A stretch of 35,079 nucleotides of DNA from a virus, in IMG/VR virus record IMGVR_UViG_3300003322_000642, positions 28,130 through 63,208 of that record; one strand, 5' to 3'. Positions 1-7,281 of this stretch are shown piece after piece. Position numbers and translations under genes: made by a program. Within the stretch, counting starts at the first letter, position 1. Each line of letters begins with the position of its first letter. The notes beneath the pieces were generated by a model. The model was given only the letters and a program-made list of their open reading frames with translations, did no database searches and was not told where the DNA came from.

Positions 1-36
1 GCCAGAAAGCCGCTGCCCGAGCCGCAAGGTCCGGAG

Positions 37-1488
37 ATGCCCGAGATCGACAGCTTCGGCTACGACCCGCGCTACGACTACCAGCCGGAGGTGGTCAAGC
101 GGCTCCGCAAGCACGGCCAGATCATTGCTCAGATCGCCACCGGCGGCGGCAAAAGTCGCATCGCCCGTCTGTGCTTCGCCTCGATCAATCTGCCGACCCT
201 GTTCCTGACCACGCGCGGCATTCTGATGTACCAGATGAAGGATGCGTTCGAGGGCATGGGCATCCCGGTATCGGTGCTGGGCGACGGCCAATTCGGGCAT
301 ACCTTCGTCGACGAGCAGGGAGTCGAACGGCAAGCGATCAAGAAGATGTGCGTGGGCATGGTCCAGACCCTGATCGCCCGCCTTGAGGAAAAGACCGTCG
401 ACGGCGAGCTGGAGAAGATGATGGACGCGCGCATCAAGAAGGAGCTGAAGGACTACAAGGCGTACGAAACGCGGCTGGTGGCACTGGGCGGCCCGGTCGC
501 CACGCGCAAGGCCCAGCTGAAGGCGTTCGAAGCGCAGCAGGAGGCCGAGCGCAAGAAGTTGGTCGGTTCCATGAAGGCTGACGCCGCCGCCAAGGTCTCG
601 GCCCACATGCGCGAGCGCGCGCGAACGATCGCCTTGCTCGAGCGATTCGGCCTCGTCATTCTGGAGGAGGCGCACGAGGCGTCAGGCAACAGCTACTACG
701 AGATCCTGCGCCACTGCAAAAATGCCCACTACCGCCTGGCGCTGACGGCGACGCCGTTCATGAAGGATAACGAAGAATCGAACATGCGGCTGATGGCATG
801 TTCTGGTCCGATCGCCATCAAGGTATCGGAGCAAATGCTGATCGACCGCGGCATCCTGGCCCAGCCGCACTTCAAATTCATTCAGCTCAAGCACAAACCG
901 GAGAAGCTCTTTCGCGGTACGGGCTGGCAGTCAGCATATCGCATGGGGATCGTCGAAAACGAGTACCGCAATGGCCTCATCGTCTCCGAGTGCAGGAAGA
1001 TGGCTGACCACGGTCTCACATCGATGGTCCTCATTCAGCAGACGCGCCACGGTGAGATCCTGGAGCAGGAAATGCGCGACGTGGGGCTGCGCGTGGAGTT
1101 CATCAAGGGTGAAGATGATCAGGAGGGCCGTAAGCGCGCGCTCAAGAAGCTGGCCGGCGGGCTGCTCGATGTCCTGATCGGCACCACGATCCTCGACGTA
1201 GGCGTCGACGTGCCGGCGGTGGGTCACGTTTGCTTGGCAGGCGGCGGCAAGGCTGAGGTGGCGCTGCGTCAGCGGATCGGCCGCGGACTGCGCGCCAAGA
1301 AGACTGGCCCGAACATCTGCTTCGTCACGGATTTTGCCGATGCCTTCAATGAGCACCTGGCCACGCACGCGGCGCAGCGTCAGGCGATCATTAAGGGCAC
1401 GCCGGGGTTCGAGCGCTTCGTGTACGAGCACGGGCGCGACTTCGGCCTTCCGGCGTTGGGCTTTCCGCAGATGAGAATTGCAGCCTGA
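37..1488 (+). CDS. SF2 DEAD/DEAH-like helicase
   Basis: ATP-dependent superfamily 2 DNA/RNA helicase, similar in plan to phage UvsW-type and type III restriction-like helicases. Walker A ATGGGKS lies at residues 34-40, the Walker B variant EEAH at 210-213, motif III LTATP at 236-240, and a C-terminal RecA domain carries GTTILDVGVDVP and the arginine-finger motif RQRIGRGLR. A charged, probably coiled-coil insert (about 115-200) separates motifs Ib and II. Likely roles are fork or recombination-intermediate remodelling. The frame is open to base 1 and the ATG at 37 has a poorly spaced GGAG, so the true start may lie upstream of the window. Family is certain; the UvsW-like role is inferred. Confidence 0.9.
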   Translation: MPEIDSFGYDPRYDYQPEVVKRLRKHGQIIAQIATGGGKSRIARLCFASINLPTLFLTTRGILMYQMKDAFEGMGIPVSVLGDGQFGHTFVDEQGVERQAIKKMCVGMVQTLIARLEEKTVDGELEKMMDARIKKELKDYKAYETRLVALGGPVATRKAQLKAFEAQQEAERKKLVGSMKADAAAKVSAHMRERARTIALLERFGLVILEEAHEASGNSYYEILRHCKNAHYRLALTATPFMKDNEESNMRLMACSGPIAIKVSEQMLIDRGILAQPHFKFIQLKHKPEKLFRGTGWQSAYRMGIVENEYRNGLIVSECRKMADHGLTSMVLIQQTRHGEILEQEMRDVGLRVEFIKGEDDQEGRKRALKKLAGGLLDVLIGTTILDVGVDVPAVGHVCLAGGGKAEVALRQRIGRGLRAKKTGPNICFVTDFADAFNEHLATHAAQRQAIIKGTPGFERFVYEHGRDFGLPALGFPQMRIAA

Positions 1489-1501
1489 GTCTTCAGGCGC
1501 A

Positions 1502-1723
1502 TTACTGGTAGAACGCGGATTCGTTGCCGGCCGCGTCCATCTCCCACACGCAGAGCATTTCGCGGCCCTGCTTGGCGTAGAGGTCCGACAGGATATCCGT
1601 AATCTTTTGCGCGAAGATCGCTTCGTTGGCTGCAGTAAGGGAGGTTTTGACTTTGATGTATTCCGCCTCGCAGTTCAGCGAGTTTTGAGCGGAGGTCAGG
1701 ACGATTTTGTATTCGGTGTTCAT
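1502..1723 (-). CDS. Small hypothetical protein (73 aa)
   Basis: Unrecognised 73-residue protein, convergent with the helicase (13-base gap). An AAGGGA ribosome binding site sits 7 bases before the ATG. The sequence is mixed alpha/beta with no signal peptide or membrane segment. A central stretch reads like an amphipathic helix (residues 30-50) and the end is Trp/Met/Glu rich (CVWEMDAAGNE). The 5' side faces the long AT-rich gap, so its promoter probably lies in 1740-1840. Function unknown. Confidence 0.7.
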   Translation of the reverse strand: MNTEYKIVLTSAQNSLNCEAEYIKVKTSLTAANEAIFAQKITDILSDLYAKQGREMLCVWEMDAAGNESAFYQ

Positions 1724-1841
1724 AGTAGTTCCCTTTTTAAGTTATGACGACACAGTATTCCCACGATTGAGAACACATAAATGCATCCTTGTTTATCAAC
1801 CGTGAGGACCACGGCATAGCGCGATAAAACAAGCAGCAACA

Positions 1842-1948
1842 ACACAAACAATTAGTTTCTAGTTAGGCCCAATTGGTATTGAAGTCCAAATGGGTGACAA
1901 GACCTGTCAAGGTCTGCCTATAAGCCCTAGTCTTCTAATTAGTTGTGT
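1842..1948. ncRNA. Candidate structured RNA (three-way junction)
   Basis: This 107-base element lies in the 1724-2240 gap and folds by eye into a three-way junction. The closing helix pairs 1842-1847 with 1943-1948, 1850-1855 with 1935-1940, and 1859-1862 with 1927-1930, separated by small internal loops. It encloses hairpin 1 (1868-1876 with 1886-1894, one mismatch, 9-base loop) and hairpin 2 (1900-1905 with 1910-1915, loop GTCA). No tRNA anticodon arm or hammerhead core is seen. The strand is undetermined. It could be a small RNA, a leader of the 1502-1723 gene, or a protein-binding or replication structure. Confidence 0.35.
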
Positions 1949-2190
1949 ATTAGCTGGCCACATAAAGGGATCAACCACCAAATTATCAAAAACGCAAGAG
2001 AATCTGCCTCTTACTTCTTTTTAAATCCTAGCTGAAAATTCCCTGCCGTGCAACAACTATTTGCTAAAGTGCATCTATGTGCAGAAACCACTGTATGTCT
2101 GTACAGTATATCTCCGAGATTACCGACAAGCAAGGTTTAGAAGACTAAACTACTCAACTATTTTATTGCTCCTCTGACACTCGGAACGAC

Positions 2191-2238
2191 TTGCGAATGC
2201 GGCGTAATCATGCTAGATTCTTAGTCATTGCTGACTTA
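2191..2238 (+). promoter_or_regulatory. Promoter with AAGTCA-type operator
   Basis: TTGCGA (2191-2196), 17-base spacer, TAGATT (2214-2219), then the palindrome TAGTCA-TTGC-TGACTTA (2222-2238) just upstream of the ATG at 2241. The operator covers the expected transcription start and leaves almost no leader, so the mRNA may be nearly leaderless. Confidence 0.6.
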
Positions 2239-2240
2239 AT

Positions 2241-2459
2241 ATGATGAACATCATGCTACCAACCCTATTCCTCAATCTCATGATCGTCCTCGCCGTGTGC
2301 TTCGTGGTCTATCTGGAGCACAATTCGCTTGCCCTCCTTGCGTTGACGCTCATGCTACCGCTGCCGATCGGCGCAGCGTCGCCACGTTTTCTTGAAACGC
2401 CCCATGGCGGCGATGAAGACGACTCCAAGCCGATCGGCTTTACCGCCAACATCAGCTGA
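2241..2459 (+). CDS. Small membrane protein (72 aa)
   Basis: Not recognised by name. Two hydrophobic stretches (about residues 5-23 and 28-46) separated by YLEHNS predict a two-helix inner-membrane hairpin with a hydrophilic, acidic C-terminal tail (about 50-72). There is no Shine-Dalgarno before the ATGATG start; the operator ends three bases upstream, which suggests leaderless translation or a slightly later start at the ATG at 2253. A strong intrinsic terminator follows, so it is monocistronic. Confidence 0.65.
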   Translation: MMNIMLPTLFLNLMIVLAVCFVVYLEHNSLALLALTLMLPLPIGAASPRFLETPHGGDEDDSKPIGFTANIS

Positions 2460-2490
2460 CCCTTTCCATCTTCCAAAGTGGGACTCTCCA

Positions 2491-2516
2491 AGTGCTCTTA
2501 TGAGCGCTTTTTTTTT
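2491..2516 (+). terminator. Intrinsic terminator
   Basis: Seven-base stem AGTGCTC/GAGCGCT with a TTAT loop, followed by eight T residues, 31 bases after the small membrane protein gene. Confidence 0.85.
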
Positions 2517-2567
2517 GCGTGAGTTTTTCACGCGCGCGCCACAATACACTTAGTCATCACTGAGTTA
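2515..2567 (+). promoter_or_regulatory. Promoter with AAGTCA-type operator
   Basis: TTGCGT at 2515-2520 overlaps the T-run of the preceding terminator. A weak -10 CACAAT (2540-2545) follows after 19 bases, then the operator TTAGTCA-TCAC-TGAGTTA (2551-2567). The same order of elements is seen at 2191-2238. The -10 assignment is uncertain; the operator is clear. Confidence 0.45.
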
Positions 2568-2579
2568 TTAAATAATATC

Positions 2580-2702
2580 ATGAGCATCCACACGAAGCGG
2601 CGCACCATCGACATCACGCCAGCCGCCCACAAGGCCGTGGCCAAGCTGAATAACCTGCCGGCGGACAAGCTGGCCGCCCTTCTTGACCGGACCGAGCAAT
2701 GA
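2580..2702 (+). CDS. Tiny hypothetical protein (40 aa)
   Basis: Forty-residue basic protein, first gene of a three-gene run behind an AAGTCA-type operator. Its stop overlaps the next start (ATGA), indicating translational coupling. The N-terminal part (TKRRTIDIT) followed by helical segments resembles the start of small ribbon-helix-helix or similar DNA-binding proteins, but it is too short to assign. No clear Shine-Dalgarno is visible. Confidence 0.55.
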   Translation: MSIHTKRRTIDITPAAHKAVAKLNNLPADKLAALLDRTEQ

Positions 2703-3009
2703 AGCGCTGGTTCATGAAGCCGGGTCCCGCACCAATCAACGATCTGGTCCACCACGTCGAGTTTGAATTCGACGAGGACTCTGGCAGCGTCGCACGCCGC
2801 GCGATTCGGCACGACTGCAACCAGGCATCGCTCTGTCCTTGGAACTTCAGGGACGCGATGAGCTTGGTTGGATCCGGCAATTGGGTTGAGGTGATCAAGG
2901 ACGAGGAAACGGGCGAGTGGGCCGCACCTGACCAAGCCGAACTGCGGCAATCGCAAAGAAGCGCGCCCACGATCCGGACACGCCGGACACGACGGGGATG
3001 GTCTGGTGA
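2699..3009 (+). CDS. Hypothetical protein interrupted by a -1 indel
   Basis: Starts in an ATGA overlap with the previous gene. The reading frame looks genuine from MKRWFMKPG to about AELR near 2949 (EFEFDEDSG, VIKDEETGEWAA). It then becomes an arginine-rich shadow running to 3106. Adding one base in the CTGCGGCAATC stretch restores a sensible tail (AIAKKRAHDPD...GMVW) that stops at 3007-3009, exactly overlapping the next gene's GTG start. So the true product is about 103 residues, and the sequence has either a one-base loss in a G-run or a real lesion. Function unknown. Confidence 0.55.
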
Positions 3010-3194
3010 GCACCTACGACCAATACCGACAGCTGCGGCGCGAGTGCGGCTACAGCGACGACTTTGGCTACTTGGGCAAAAACGTATGGGAAGGCTGCGA
3101 GTCTGACAGTCAAGCGAATATGCTGGAGCAGCTGCGCGTGGTCGCACGGGCGCGCCAGGCCGATCTGGACAAGTACGAAGGGGATCACTGGTGA
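3006..3194 (+). CDS. Small hypothetical protein (62 aa)
   Basis: Third gene of the small plus-strand operon; GTG start overlapping the repaired stop of its neighbour (GTGA). The product is acidic and helical with many Tyr, Gln and Arg residues (STYDQYRQLRRECGY), has no signal or membrane segment, and is not recognised. The 150 bases that follow hold no gene. They contain a TTGCGA at 3246 that could serve as a -35 for the toxin module downstream. Confidence 0.6.
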   Translation: MSTYDQYRQLRRECGYSDDFGYLGKNVWEGCESDSQANMLEQLRVVARARQADLDKYEGDHW

Positions 3195-3343
3195 ACATGT
3201 TCTAATGCCAACTATCTGGAGGTGTGAAGTGACCTTGCCAGTCGTTGCGATTTCCTAGATATAGCCTCGATGCAATGACGACAGTCCGAAGCGTTTAAGC
3301 TAAACTGGTTGCATTGATCGAATTCGAGCAAGGGAGGTGCGAA

Positions 3344-3538
3344 ATGAACACCGTGACTAAGGATATTGATACTCGAGTAGAGCCGTCGCCGGTTTTGACA
3401 ACGGAAGACCCGCTGGTGCAGGCCCGCGCGCGCCGCCTGGCTGCCCTGAAAGCGGCTGAAGGGCTTTGGAAAGACCGCACCGACATACCGAAAGACGGCG
3501 TCAAGGCCCAGGAGCAACTGAGGGCTGAATGGCACTGA
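3344..3538 (+). CDS. Putative antitoxin of the PIN module (64 aa)
   Basis: A small, charged protein immediately upstream of a PIN-domain toxin, overlapping its start by 10 bases, which is the usual order for VapBC-type modules. GGGAGG sits 6 bases before the ATG, favouring this start over an in-frame ATG at 3314. The middle (DPLVQARARRLAALKAAEG) is a basic helix and the C-terminus is charged. No classic AbrB or RHH fold is obvious, so the antitoxin call rests mainly on position. Confidence 0.6.
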   Translation: MNTVTKDIDTRVEPSPVLTTEDPLVQARARRLAALKAAEGLWKDRTDIPKDGVKAQEQLRAEWH

Positions 3539-3996
3539 TCCTATTCGACACCAATATCTTCATTGACATGCTCGGTGGCTGCAAGCAGGCGACCATCGAG
3601 CTTTCCAGCTACGATTTCCCCGCCATTAGTGCAGTCACCTATATGGAGCTACGCGCCGGCCAGATGCTCCGCCCGCACGAAAAGCCGATCCTGGACGTGC
3701 TGCTCGCCGAGTTCCAGGTGATCCAGATTGACCAGATGGTGATGGAACGCGCAATCGAAATCCGCGGTACGAGCCTAGCTACCGGCCCCAAGGTAAAGCT
3801 GCCCGACGCAATCATCGGTGCGACCGCCGCAGCGTACAGAATTCCGATCGTCACGCGCAACCCGAAGGACTTCCAGTGGGAGGGGATCGACGTTCACGTC
3901 CCCTATGACTATGACTCGGCCACCGGCGCGGTCACGAACGTGCGCCCGACCTTCACCGCCTTCCAGCCGCGCCCGCCCATCATCCGCATCAAGTAG
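3529..3996 (+). CDS. PIN-domain ribonuclease toxin (VapC-like)
   Basis: PIN-domain Mg-dependent RNase. The acidic quartet is visible: D7 in LFDTNIFID, E40 in YMELRAG, D93 in KLPDAIIGATA, and D114 in VTRNPKDF. The PIN core is about 120 residues. A C-terminal extension of about 35 residues rich in Pro and Tyr (VPYDYDSATGAV...) is longer than usual for VapC. Coupling with the upstream gene supports a type II toxin-antitoxin pair, which would fit plasmid-like or lysogenic maintenance. The extension could interact with the antitoxin or a target RNA (inference). Confidence 0.85.
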   Translation: MALILFDTNIFIDMLGGCKQATIELSSYDFPAISAVTYMELRAGQMLRPHEKPILDVLLAEFQVIQIDQMVMERAIEIRGTSLATGPKVKLPDAIIGATAAAYRIPIVTRNPKDFQWEGIDVHVPYDYDSATGAVTNVRPTFTAFQPRPPIIRIK

Positions 3997-4150
3997 GCGC
4001 GTGGGAGGCAGCTGGTGATAATCTCTATCATTGGCGCGCACCCAAGCAGAGCTTTCATCTGGAAATACTAGACAAGATTCACGCCCGGCTATAGCGGGAG
4101 ACGCAGCGACTAACCCGACTGATGCCACCAAATTGGCGCTTTTATTCCTC

Positions 4151-4179
4151 TTGCGCAATATTGTCTAAGAAACTATGAT
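4151..4179 (+). promoter_or_regulatory. Promoter of ASCH gene
   Basis: TTGCGC (4151-4156), exact 17-base spacer, TATGAT (4174-4179), matching the TTGCGA/C-type promoters elsewhere in the window. Here no AAGTCA operator follows. Instead the leader has the small palindrome GCAGCAGGTGCTGC just downstream. The rest of 3997-4217 shows no gene. Confidence 0.6.
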
Positions 4180-4217
4180 CCTTGCAAGGCAGCAGGTGCT
4201 GCAAAGCAGGGACTCTC

Positions 4218-5000
4218 ATGACGAGCAAGCTAAGTGGATTGCTTATCCGTGCGCCACACATCGACCGCATTCTACGCGGTGAAAAAACGTGGGAAATGCG
4301 CTCGACCCAAACCACGAGGCGTGGAACTATTGCGCTAATCGAGAGCGGGACAGGAACCGTTGTGGGCTTGGCGGACCTGATCGATTGCTGCGGACCACTG
4401 CCGCTTCAAGAGCGCAAGGATGCATCTGGCAAACATGGCCTGTCCGCCATTGACTGGGAAAATCCAGACTATGCGAAATACAGCTTTGCTTGGGTCTTGG
4501 ATAATGTACGGGCGCTCGAAGTACCAGTTCCATACACGCACAGGAGCGGGGCCGTAATATGGGCAAATCTTGACGAGGCAGTTAGCGAACGCGTTTTCTT
4601 GGCGGCGTGCGCAAGACGTCGGCAAGTTGATGAGTATTCGTCAAAAAACATTGACGTGTCATTATCATACTCGCAATCGAGTGCCAAATCTTCGACGAGC
4701 GGCAGACATCCCAATTTGACTGATACCTGCGTGCCGTTCGCAAGGGACGGCACCTGCTTTCATTTTGGCTTGGCTGTTGGCGGCGTATTCACAGTCGGAG
4801 AGAAGATGGCTGAACAGAAATTTAGCAGCTATGCGGAGGCACTCGCGCACCTGAGGAAAATGAAGGTTGCGAAATGGCGCCGGCCGAACTCAATAACAGG
4901 TAAGAGAGGAATAGTTTCAGCGGTCGAATGGCGGGATGGGGGTAGTGCGAGTGACGCAACTTCCCTCCGAACTCAGCGGCCTGCCGACAACAAAAAGTGA
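4218..5000 (+). CDS. ASCH-domain protein
   Basis: Residues about 5-120 form an ASCH (PUA-like beta-barrel) domain: GLLIRAPHIDRILRGEKTWE, then a beta-rich segment with VVGLADLIDC. ASCH domains bind RNA or modified nucleotides and some cleave N4-acetylcytidine. The C-terminal part (about 195-245: KFSSYAEALAHLRKMKVAKWRRPN) is a separate basic segment, so the protein may be bipartite. The start is chosen for its CAGGGA site; an upstream in-frame ATG (4182) lies almost on the promoter. It overlaps the next gene (GTGA). Exact activity unknown. Confidence 0.75.
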   Translation: MTSKLSGLLIRAPHIDRILRGEKTWEMRSTQTTRRGTIALIESGTGTVVGLADLIDCCGPLPLQERKDASGKHGLSAIDWENPDYAKYSFAWVLDNVRALEVPVPYTHRSGAVIWANLDEAVSERVFLAACARRRQVDEYSSKNIDVSLSYSQSSAKSSTSGRHPNLTDTCVPFARDGTCFHFGLAVGGVFTVGEKMAEQKFSSYAEALAHLRKMKVAKWRRPNSITGKRGIVSAVEWRDGGSASDATSLRTQRPADNKK

Positions 5001-5413
5001 TATCTGTGACAAAATCCACGTACCTCGCCCTCGTGGGCGCACTCGTCTCGCTCGTTGGCTGCGCGTCGACCCCGTCTGACGTGCGCAGCAGCGCTTATCG
5101 GTCGTCGTTCGTCGTCGAGCGAAACTACCAGGCCACGTATCGCTCGCTCCTGGAGCGTCAGCAAGCTTGCGAGCAAGCGAACTTCATCGCGTCTCAGACC
5201 CTTGTCGAGGGCCAGCTATACACGGATATCCAGTCGGGCACGATCACCTCGGCAATCCACGTGCCCTTGTACACCCAGACCACGGCGGTCCTGGATATCA
5301 AGGCGATGGGCGAAAAGTCCTCGGAGGTAACGCTCACCACCCAGTACGACGTGGTCGCCAAGTATGTGTCCAGACTTCAGAAATGGCTCGCCGGCAGCCG
5401 AGAGTGCTCCTGA
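4997..5413 (+). CDS. Lipoprotein 1 of a triplicated family
   Basis: Secreted lipoprotein: a short N-region, a hydrophobic core, and lipobox LVGC with the acylated Cys near residue 22, so it is predicted to be membrane-anchored. The mature part (about 115 residues) holds a Cys pair (ACEQ near 55 and the terminal ECS), which could form a disulfide. It is clearly paralogous to the genes at 5548-5955 and 6979-7230 (shared YQATY, GQLYTDIQSGTIT, KWLAGSRECS). The start is GTG in a GTGA overlap with the ASCH gene, or a second GTG at 5006. Possible surface or exclusion role by context only. Confidence 0.75.
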   Translation: MISVTKSTYLALVGALVSLVGCASTPSDVRSSAYRSSFVVERNYQATYRSLLERQQACEQANFIASQTLVEGQLYTDIQSGTITSAIHVPLYTQTTAVLDIKAMGEKSSEVTLTTQYDVVAKYVSRLQKWLAGSRECS

Positions 5414-5472
5414 CACCGCGACGTGTGACATCTTAAAGCCACTGCCTCAACAACAGACTGTCGCAGCATAAG

Positions 5473-5495
5473 ACTCACATAATTTTCATGTGAGT
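5473..5495 (+). promoter_or_regulatory. RHH-type operator, copy 1
   Basis: Inverted repeat ACTCACAT-N7-ATGTGAGT, followed by the remnant start of a ribbon-helix-helix gene. The -10 seen in the other two copies (TATAAT) has decayed here to CATAAG. Confidence 0.7.
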
Positions 5496-5501
5496 TAAAC
5501 C

Positions 5502-5540
5502 ATGACTGAAACTGTACCATATACAATTGCTAACGAAAAT
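5502..5540 (+). pseudogene. Truncated ribbon-helix-helix regulator
   Basis: The first 13 codons (MTETVPYTIANEN) match the start of the regulator genes at 6062 and 7282. The homology then ends and the frame runs on as a shadow inside the following lipoprotein gene to a stop at 5663. The operator and start are kept but the DNA-binding helices are gone, so this is the scar of a deletion that fused a regulator leader to lipoprotein 2. Confidence 0.7.
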
Positions 5541-5547
5541 AATATCC

Positions 5548-5955
5548 ATGAAGAAATTCACCTACCTGATTCTCGTGGGCACACTCGTCTCGCTCGTTGG
5601 CTGCGCTACGGCGCCGGCCGAGATCCGCACGCCGGCCCGCCAGTACGCTTTCATCGTGCCTGAAGGCTACCAGGCCGTCTACCAGAAAGCCTACGACCGG
5701 GCGCGTGCCTGCTACCAGATCAACGCCGTCGGTGCCGACATCACGGTCCAAGGCGACCTGCACGCCGACACGAAAACCGGCGAGATCGTCATGGCCTGGC
5801 ACAACGGGCTGGGCGGCGACGCACAGCGCGTGATCGACGTTCAGGCTATCGACGCCACGCATACGAAGGTAGTCGGATCGTTCAAGAGCGGCCCGGTCGA
5901 TCGCCTGGGCGCGGTCCTTCAGCGCTGGTTCACGGAAGACTCCAAGGCTTGCTGA
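5548..5955 (+). CDS. Lipoprotein 2 of a triplicated family
   Basis: Lipoprotein with signal MKKFTYLILVGTLVSLVGC (lipobox LVGC, Cys19) and a mature domain of about 116 residues. Spaced identities with lipoprotein 1 include YQAVYQKAYDRARACYQ, VQGDLHADTKTGEI and the C-terminal Trp and Cys (RWFTEDSKAC). The two conserved Cys (after RA and at the end) again suggest a disulfide. The start is taken from the signal peptide; a longer in-frame ATG at 5527 is upstream. Expression is probably driven from the operator at 5473-5495, left by the truncated regulator. Function unknown. Confidence 0.75.
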   Translation: MKKFTYLILVGTLVSLVGCATAPAEIRTPARQYAFIVPEGYQAVYQKAYDRARACYQINAVGADITVQGDLHADTKTGEIVMAWHNGLGGDAQRVIDVQAIDATHTKVVGSFKSGPVDRLGAVLQRWFTEDSKAC

Positions 5956-6026
5956 TGATCATCCTCGCGACGGGCGTCCACTGTGCTCGTAATTGCCGCA
6001 GCCTCGCTGAGGGTGCGCAATCGCAG

Positions 6027-6056
6027 TATAATACTCACATGATTTTTCATGTGAGA
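6027..6056 (+). promoter_or_regulatory. RHH promoter and operator, copy 2
   Basis: TATAAT (6027-6032) is followed directly by ACTCACATGA-N4-TCATGTGAGA (6033-6056), placing the palindrome over the transcription start and next to the regulator ATG at 6062. No good -35 is seen. This layout is typical of autorepression. Confidence 0.75.
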
Positions 6057-6061
6057 TAAAT

Positions 6062-6343
6062 ATGACTGATACTGTCCGTTATACGATCGAGGTCGCAACA
6101 GATGTGCGTGAGGCGCTTATTGCTGTATCCAAGGAGTTCAAGCTCACCCAAGGTGAGATCATTGATGAGCTGCTAAATCACCTGGATCGAGAGAAAATGA
6201 TCCCAATATTCATTGCCCGCCGTCAGGCTAAGGTGTCAGCGCGTGAGGACAAGAAGGAAGACAAGAAGAAGCTGACGAATCTGCTCCGCTCCCTGACGCC
6301 TGAGCAAATCGCCGAACTGCAGCGGCGAGCGAACGAGAAATAA
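6062..6343 (+). CDS. Ribbon-helix-helix regulator 1 (93 aa)
   Basis: The N-terminal half fits an Arc/MetJ/CopG-type ribbon-helix-helix: strand VRYTIEV (residues 5-11), helix A about 14-27 (VREALIAVSKEFKL), turn TQGE, helix B to about 41. The C-terminal half is basic with a Lys/Glu-rich segment (about 62-72) and ends in a helix with PEQIAEL. As a dimer it would insert the beta-strand into the major groove; the palindrome at its own promoter is the obvious target (inference). It is paralogous to the gene at 7282-7560. The GTGAGA of the operator is the only Shine-Dalgarno-like sequence. Confidence 0.75.
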   Translation: MTDTVRYTIEVATDVREALIAVSKEFKLTQGEIIDELLNHLDREKMIPIFIARRQAKVSAREDKKEDKKKLTNLLRSLTPEQIAELQRRANEK

Positions 6344-6365
6344 CTCGTTTAGTTCAATCACAATT

Positions 6366-6917
6366 ATGATGCATCGACTTTACTTATTTTCCGCCCTGGC
6401 ATTCTCTATTTCTGTCGTCTCTCTGGCTCACAGCCAGGAATTGGAAGACGATCAAACGGATGACTCACTCTACGCAGGCGCTAGCATTGATGCTGAGAAA
6501 TGTTATGACATGAAATGGCTTCGGAGAGAAATGTGGGTAGCAAAGCGCGACGCCGGCATGCTGACAAGATACCCACCTCTCGATGAATACGACAGCGAGT
6601 GGACAAGGCGGTATAAACGTGAGGTAGCGAGAACAAAGTTAGAATCTTTGGAAGCGAAGATTCCGGCAGTGAAAGTCGCCTGTCAGGCACATGAGGAGAA
6701 GGCCGCGGCAGAAGCAGCGGAAAAAGCGCGGGTAGCAAAACTTCCTAGTGTCCGTATCGGCATGACCGAAAAACAAGTACTTACGAGGACAAGCTGGGGT
6801 AAGCCTGATTCTATCAATAGGACGACTACAGCTCAGGGCACTACCGAACAGTGGGTTTACGGCGATGGGCAGTACCTCTATTTCACTAACGGTAAGCTTA
6901 CTGTAATCCAAAATTAA
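6366..6917 (+). CDS. Secreted protein with BamE/SmpA-like C-terminal domain
   Basis: Signal peptide (residues 1-23, cleavage near AHS-QE), then a Lys/Arg/Glu-rich helical region with two Cys (about 46 and 105) and an Ala/Glu-rich coiled segment. The C-terminal 55 residues contain IGMTEKQV, a Trp-Gly-Lys-Pro loop and the paired strands EQWVYGDGQYLYF / GKLTVIQ. That is the signature of the small BamE/OmlA-like beta domain found in periplasmic proteins. It follows the RHH gene by 22 bases, likely the same transcript. A localisation to the periplasm is expected; the precise role is unknown. Confidence 0.65.
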   Translation: MMHRLYLFSALAFSISVVSLAHSQELEDDQTDDSLYAGASIDAEKCYDMKWLRREMWVAKRDAGMLTRYPPLDEYDSEWTRRYKREVARTKLESLEAKIPAVKVACQAHEEKAAAEAAEKARVAKLPSVRIGMTEKQVLTRTSWGKPDSINRTTTAQGTTEQWVYGDGQYLYFTNGKLTVIQN

Positions 6918-6956
6918 CTCTTAACTATCTAATGAGTCCTATCTATAAGGATAGGC
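6918..6956 (+). repeat. R repeat, copy 1 (hairpin-containing)
   Basis: A 39-base element that begins CTCTTAACTATCTAATG and ends in the hairpin CCTATC-TATAAG-GATAGG. It is one base different from the copy at 8835-8873. It follows the stop codon directly and may act as a weak terminator. A second inverted repeat (GCATTCCT...AGGAATGC) follows at 6956-6980, at the junction with the dead lipoprotein copy. Confidence 0.8.
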
Positions 6957-6978
6957 ATTCCTAGGCGGTCCAGGAATG

Positions 6979-7230
6979 CGCGACTGCTCGGAAACGGGCC
7001 TAATCACGGCCTCGATCGTCGTGCACGGCGACCTGTTTCATGACATCAAATCTGGCACGATCACGACGTAGCTTCACGGTGCCCTTGGCGTGCAGACCTT
7101 GGCGGTCGTGGATCTAAAGTTCATCGACGACCAATCCACGGAAATTATCGCTACATCCAGCTCGGGCAAGCCTGGCGAGTATGCGAACGTGATCCGGAAG
7201 TGGCTCGCCGGCAGTAAAGAATGCTCTTGA
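6979..7230 (+). pseudogene. Dead lipoprotein 3 (5'-truncated, internal stop)
   Basis: In one frame this region matches the C-terminal two thirds of lipoproteins 1 and 2 (VVHGDLFHDIKSGTITT, AVVDLKFID, RKWLAGSKECS). The signal peptide is missing and an in-frame TAG interrupts it straight after GTITT. The upstream border coincides with the R repeat and its adjoining inverted repeat, suggesting a recombination junction. Confidence 0.85.
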
Positions 7231-7245
7231 TTAGTGCAGGAGCGC

Positions 7246-7275
7246 TATAATACTCACATGATTTTTCATGTGGGA
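7246..7275 (+). promoter_or_regulatory. RHH promoter and operator, copy 3
   Basis: TATAAT (7246-7251) directly followed by ACTCACATGA-N4-TCATGTGGGA (7252-7275), seven bases before the regulator ATG. Nearly identical to copy 2. Confidence 0.75.
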
Positions 7276-7281
7276 TAAATC

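Noticed and set aside
1842-1948. Possible tRNA or hammerhead ribozyme
   Set aside because: No CCA-adjacent acceptor stem, anticodon arm or T-loop, and no CTGATGA/GAAA hammerhead core.
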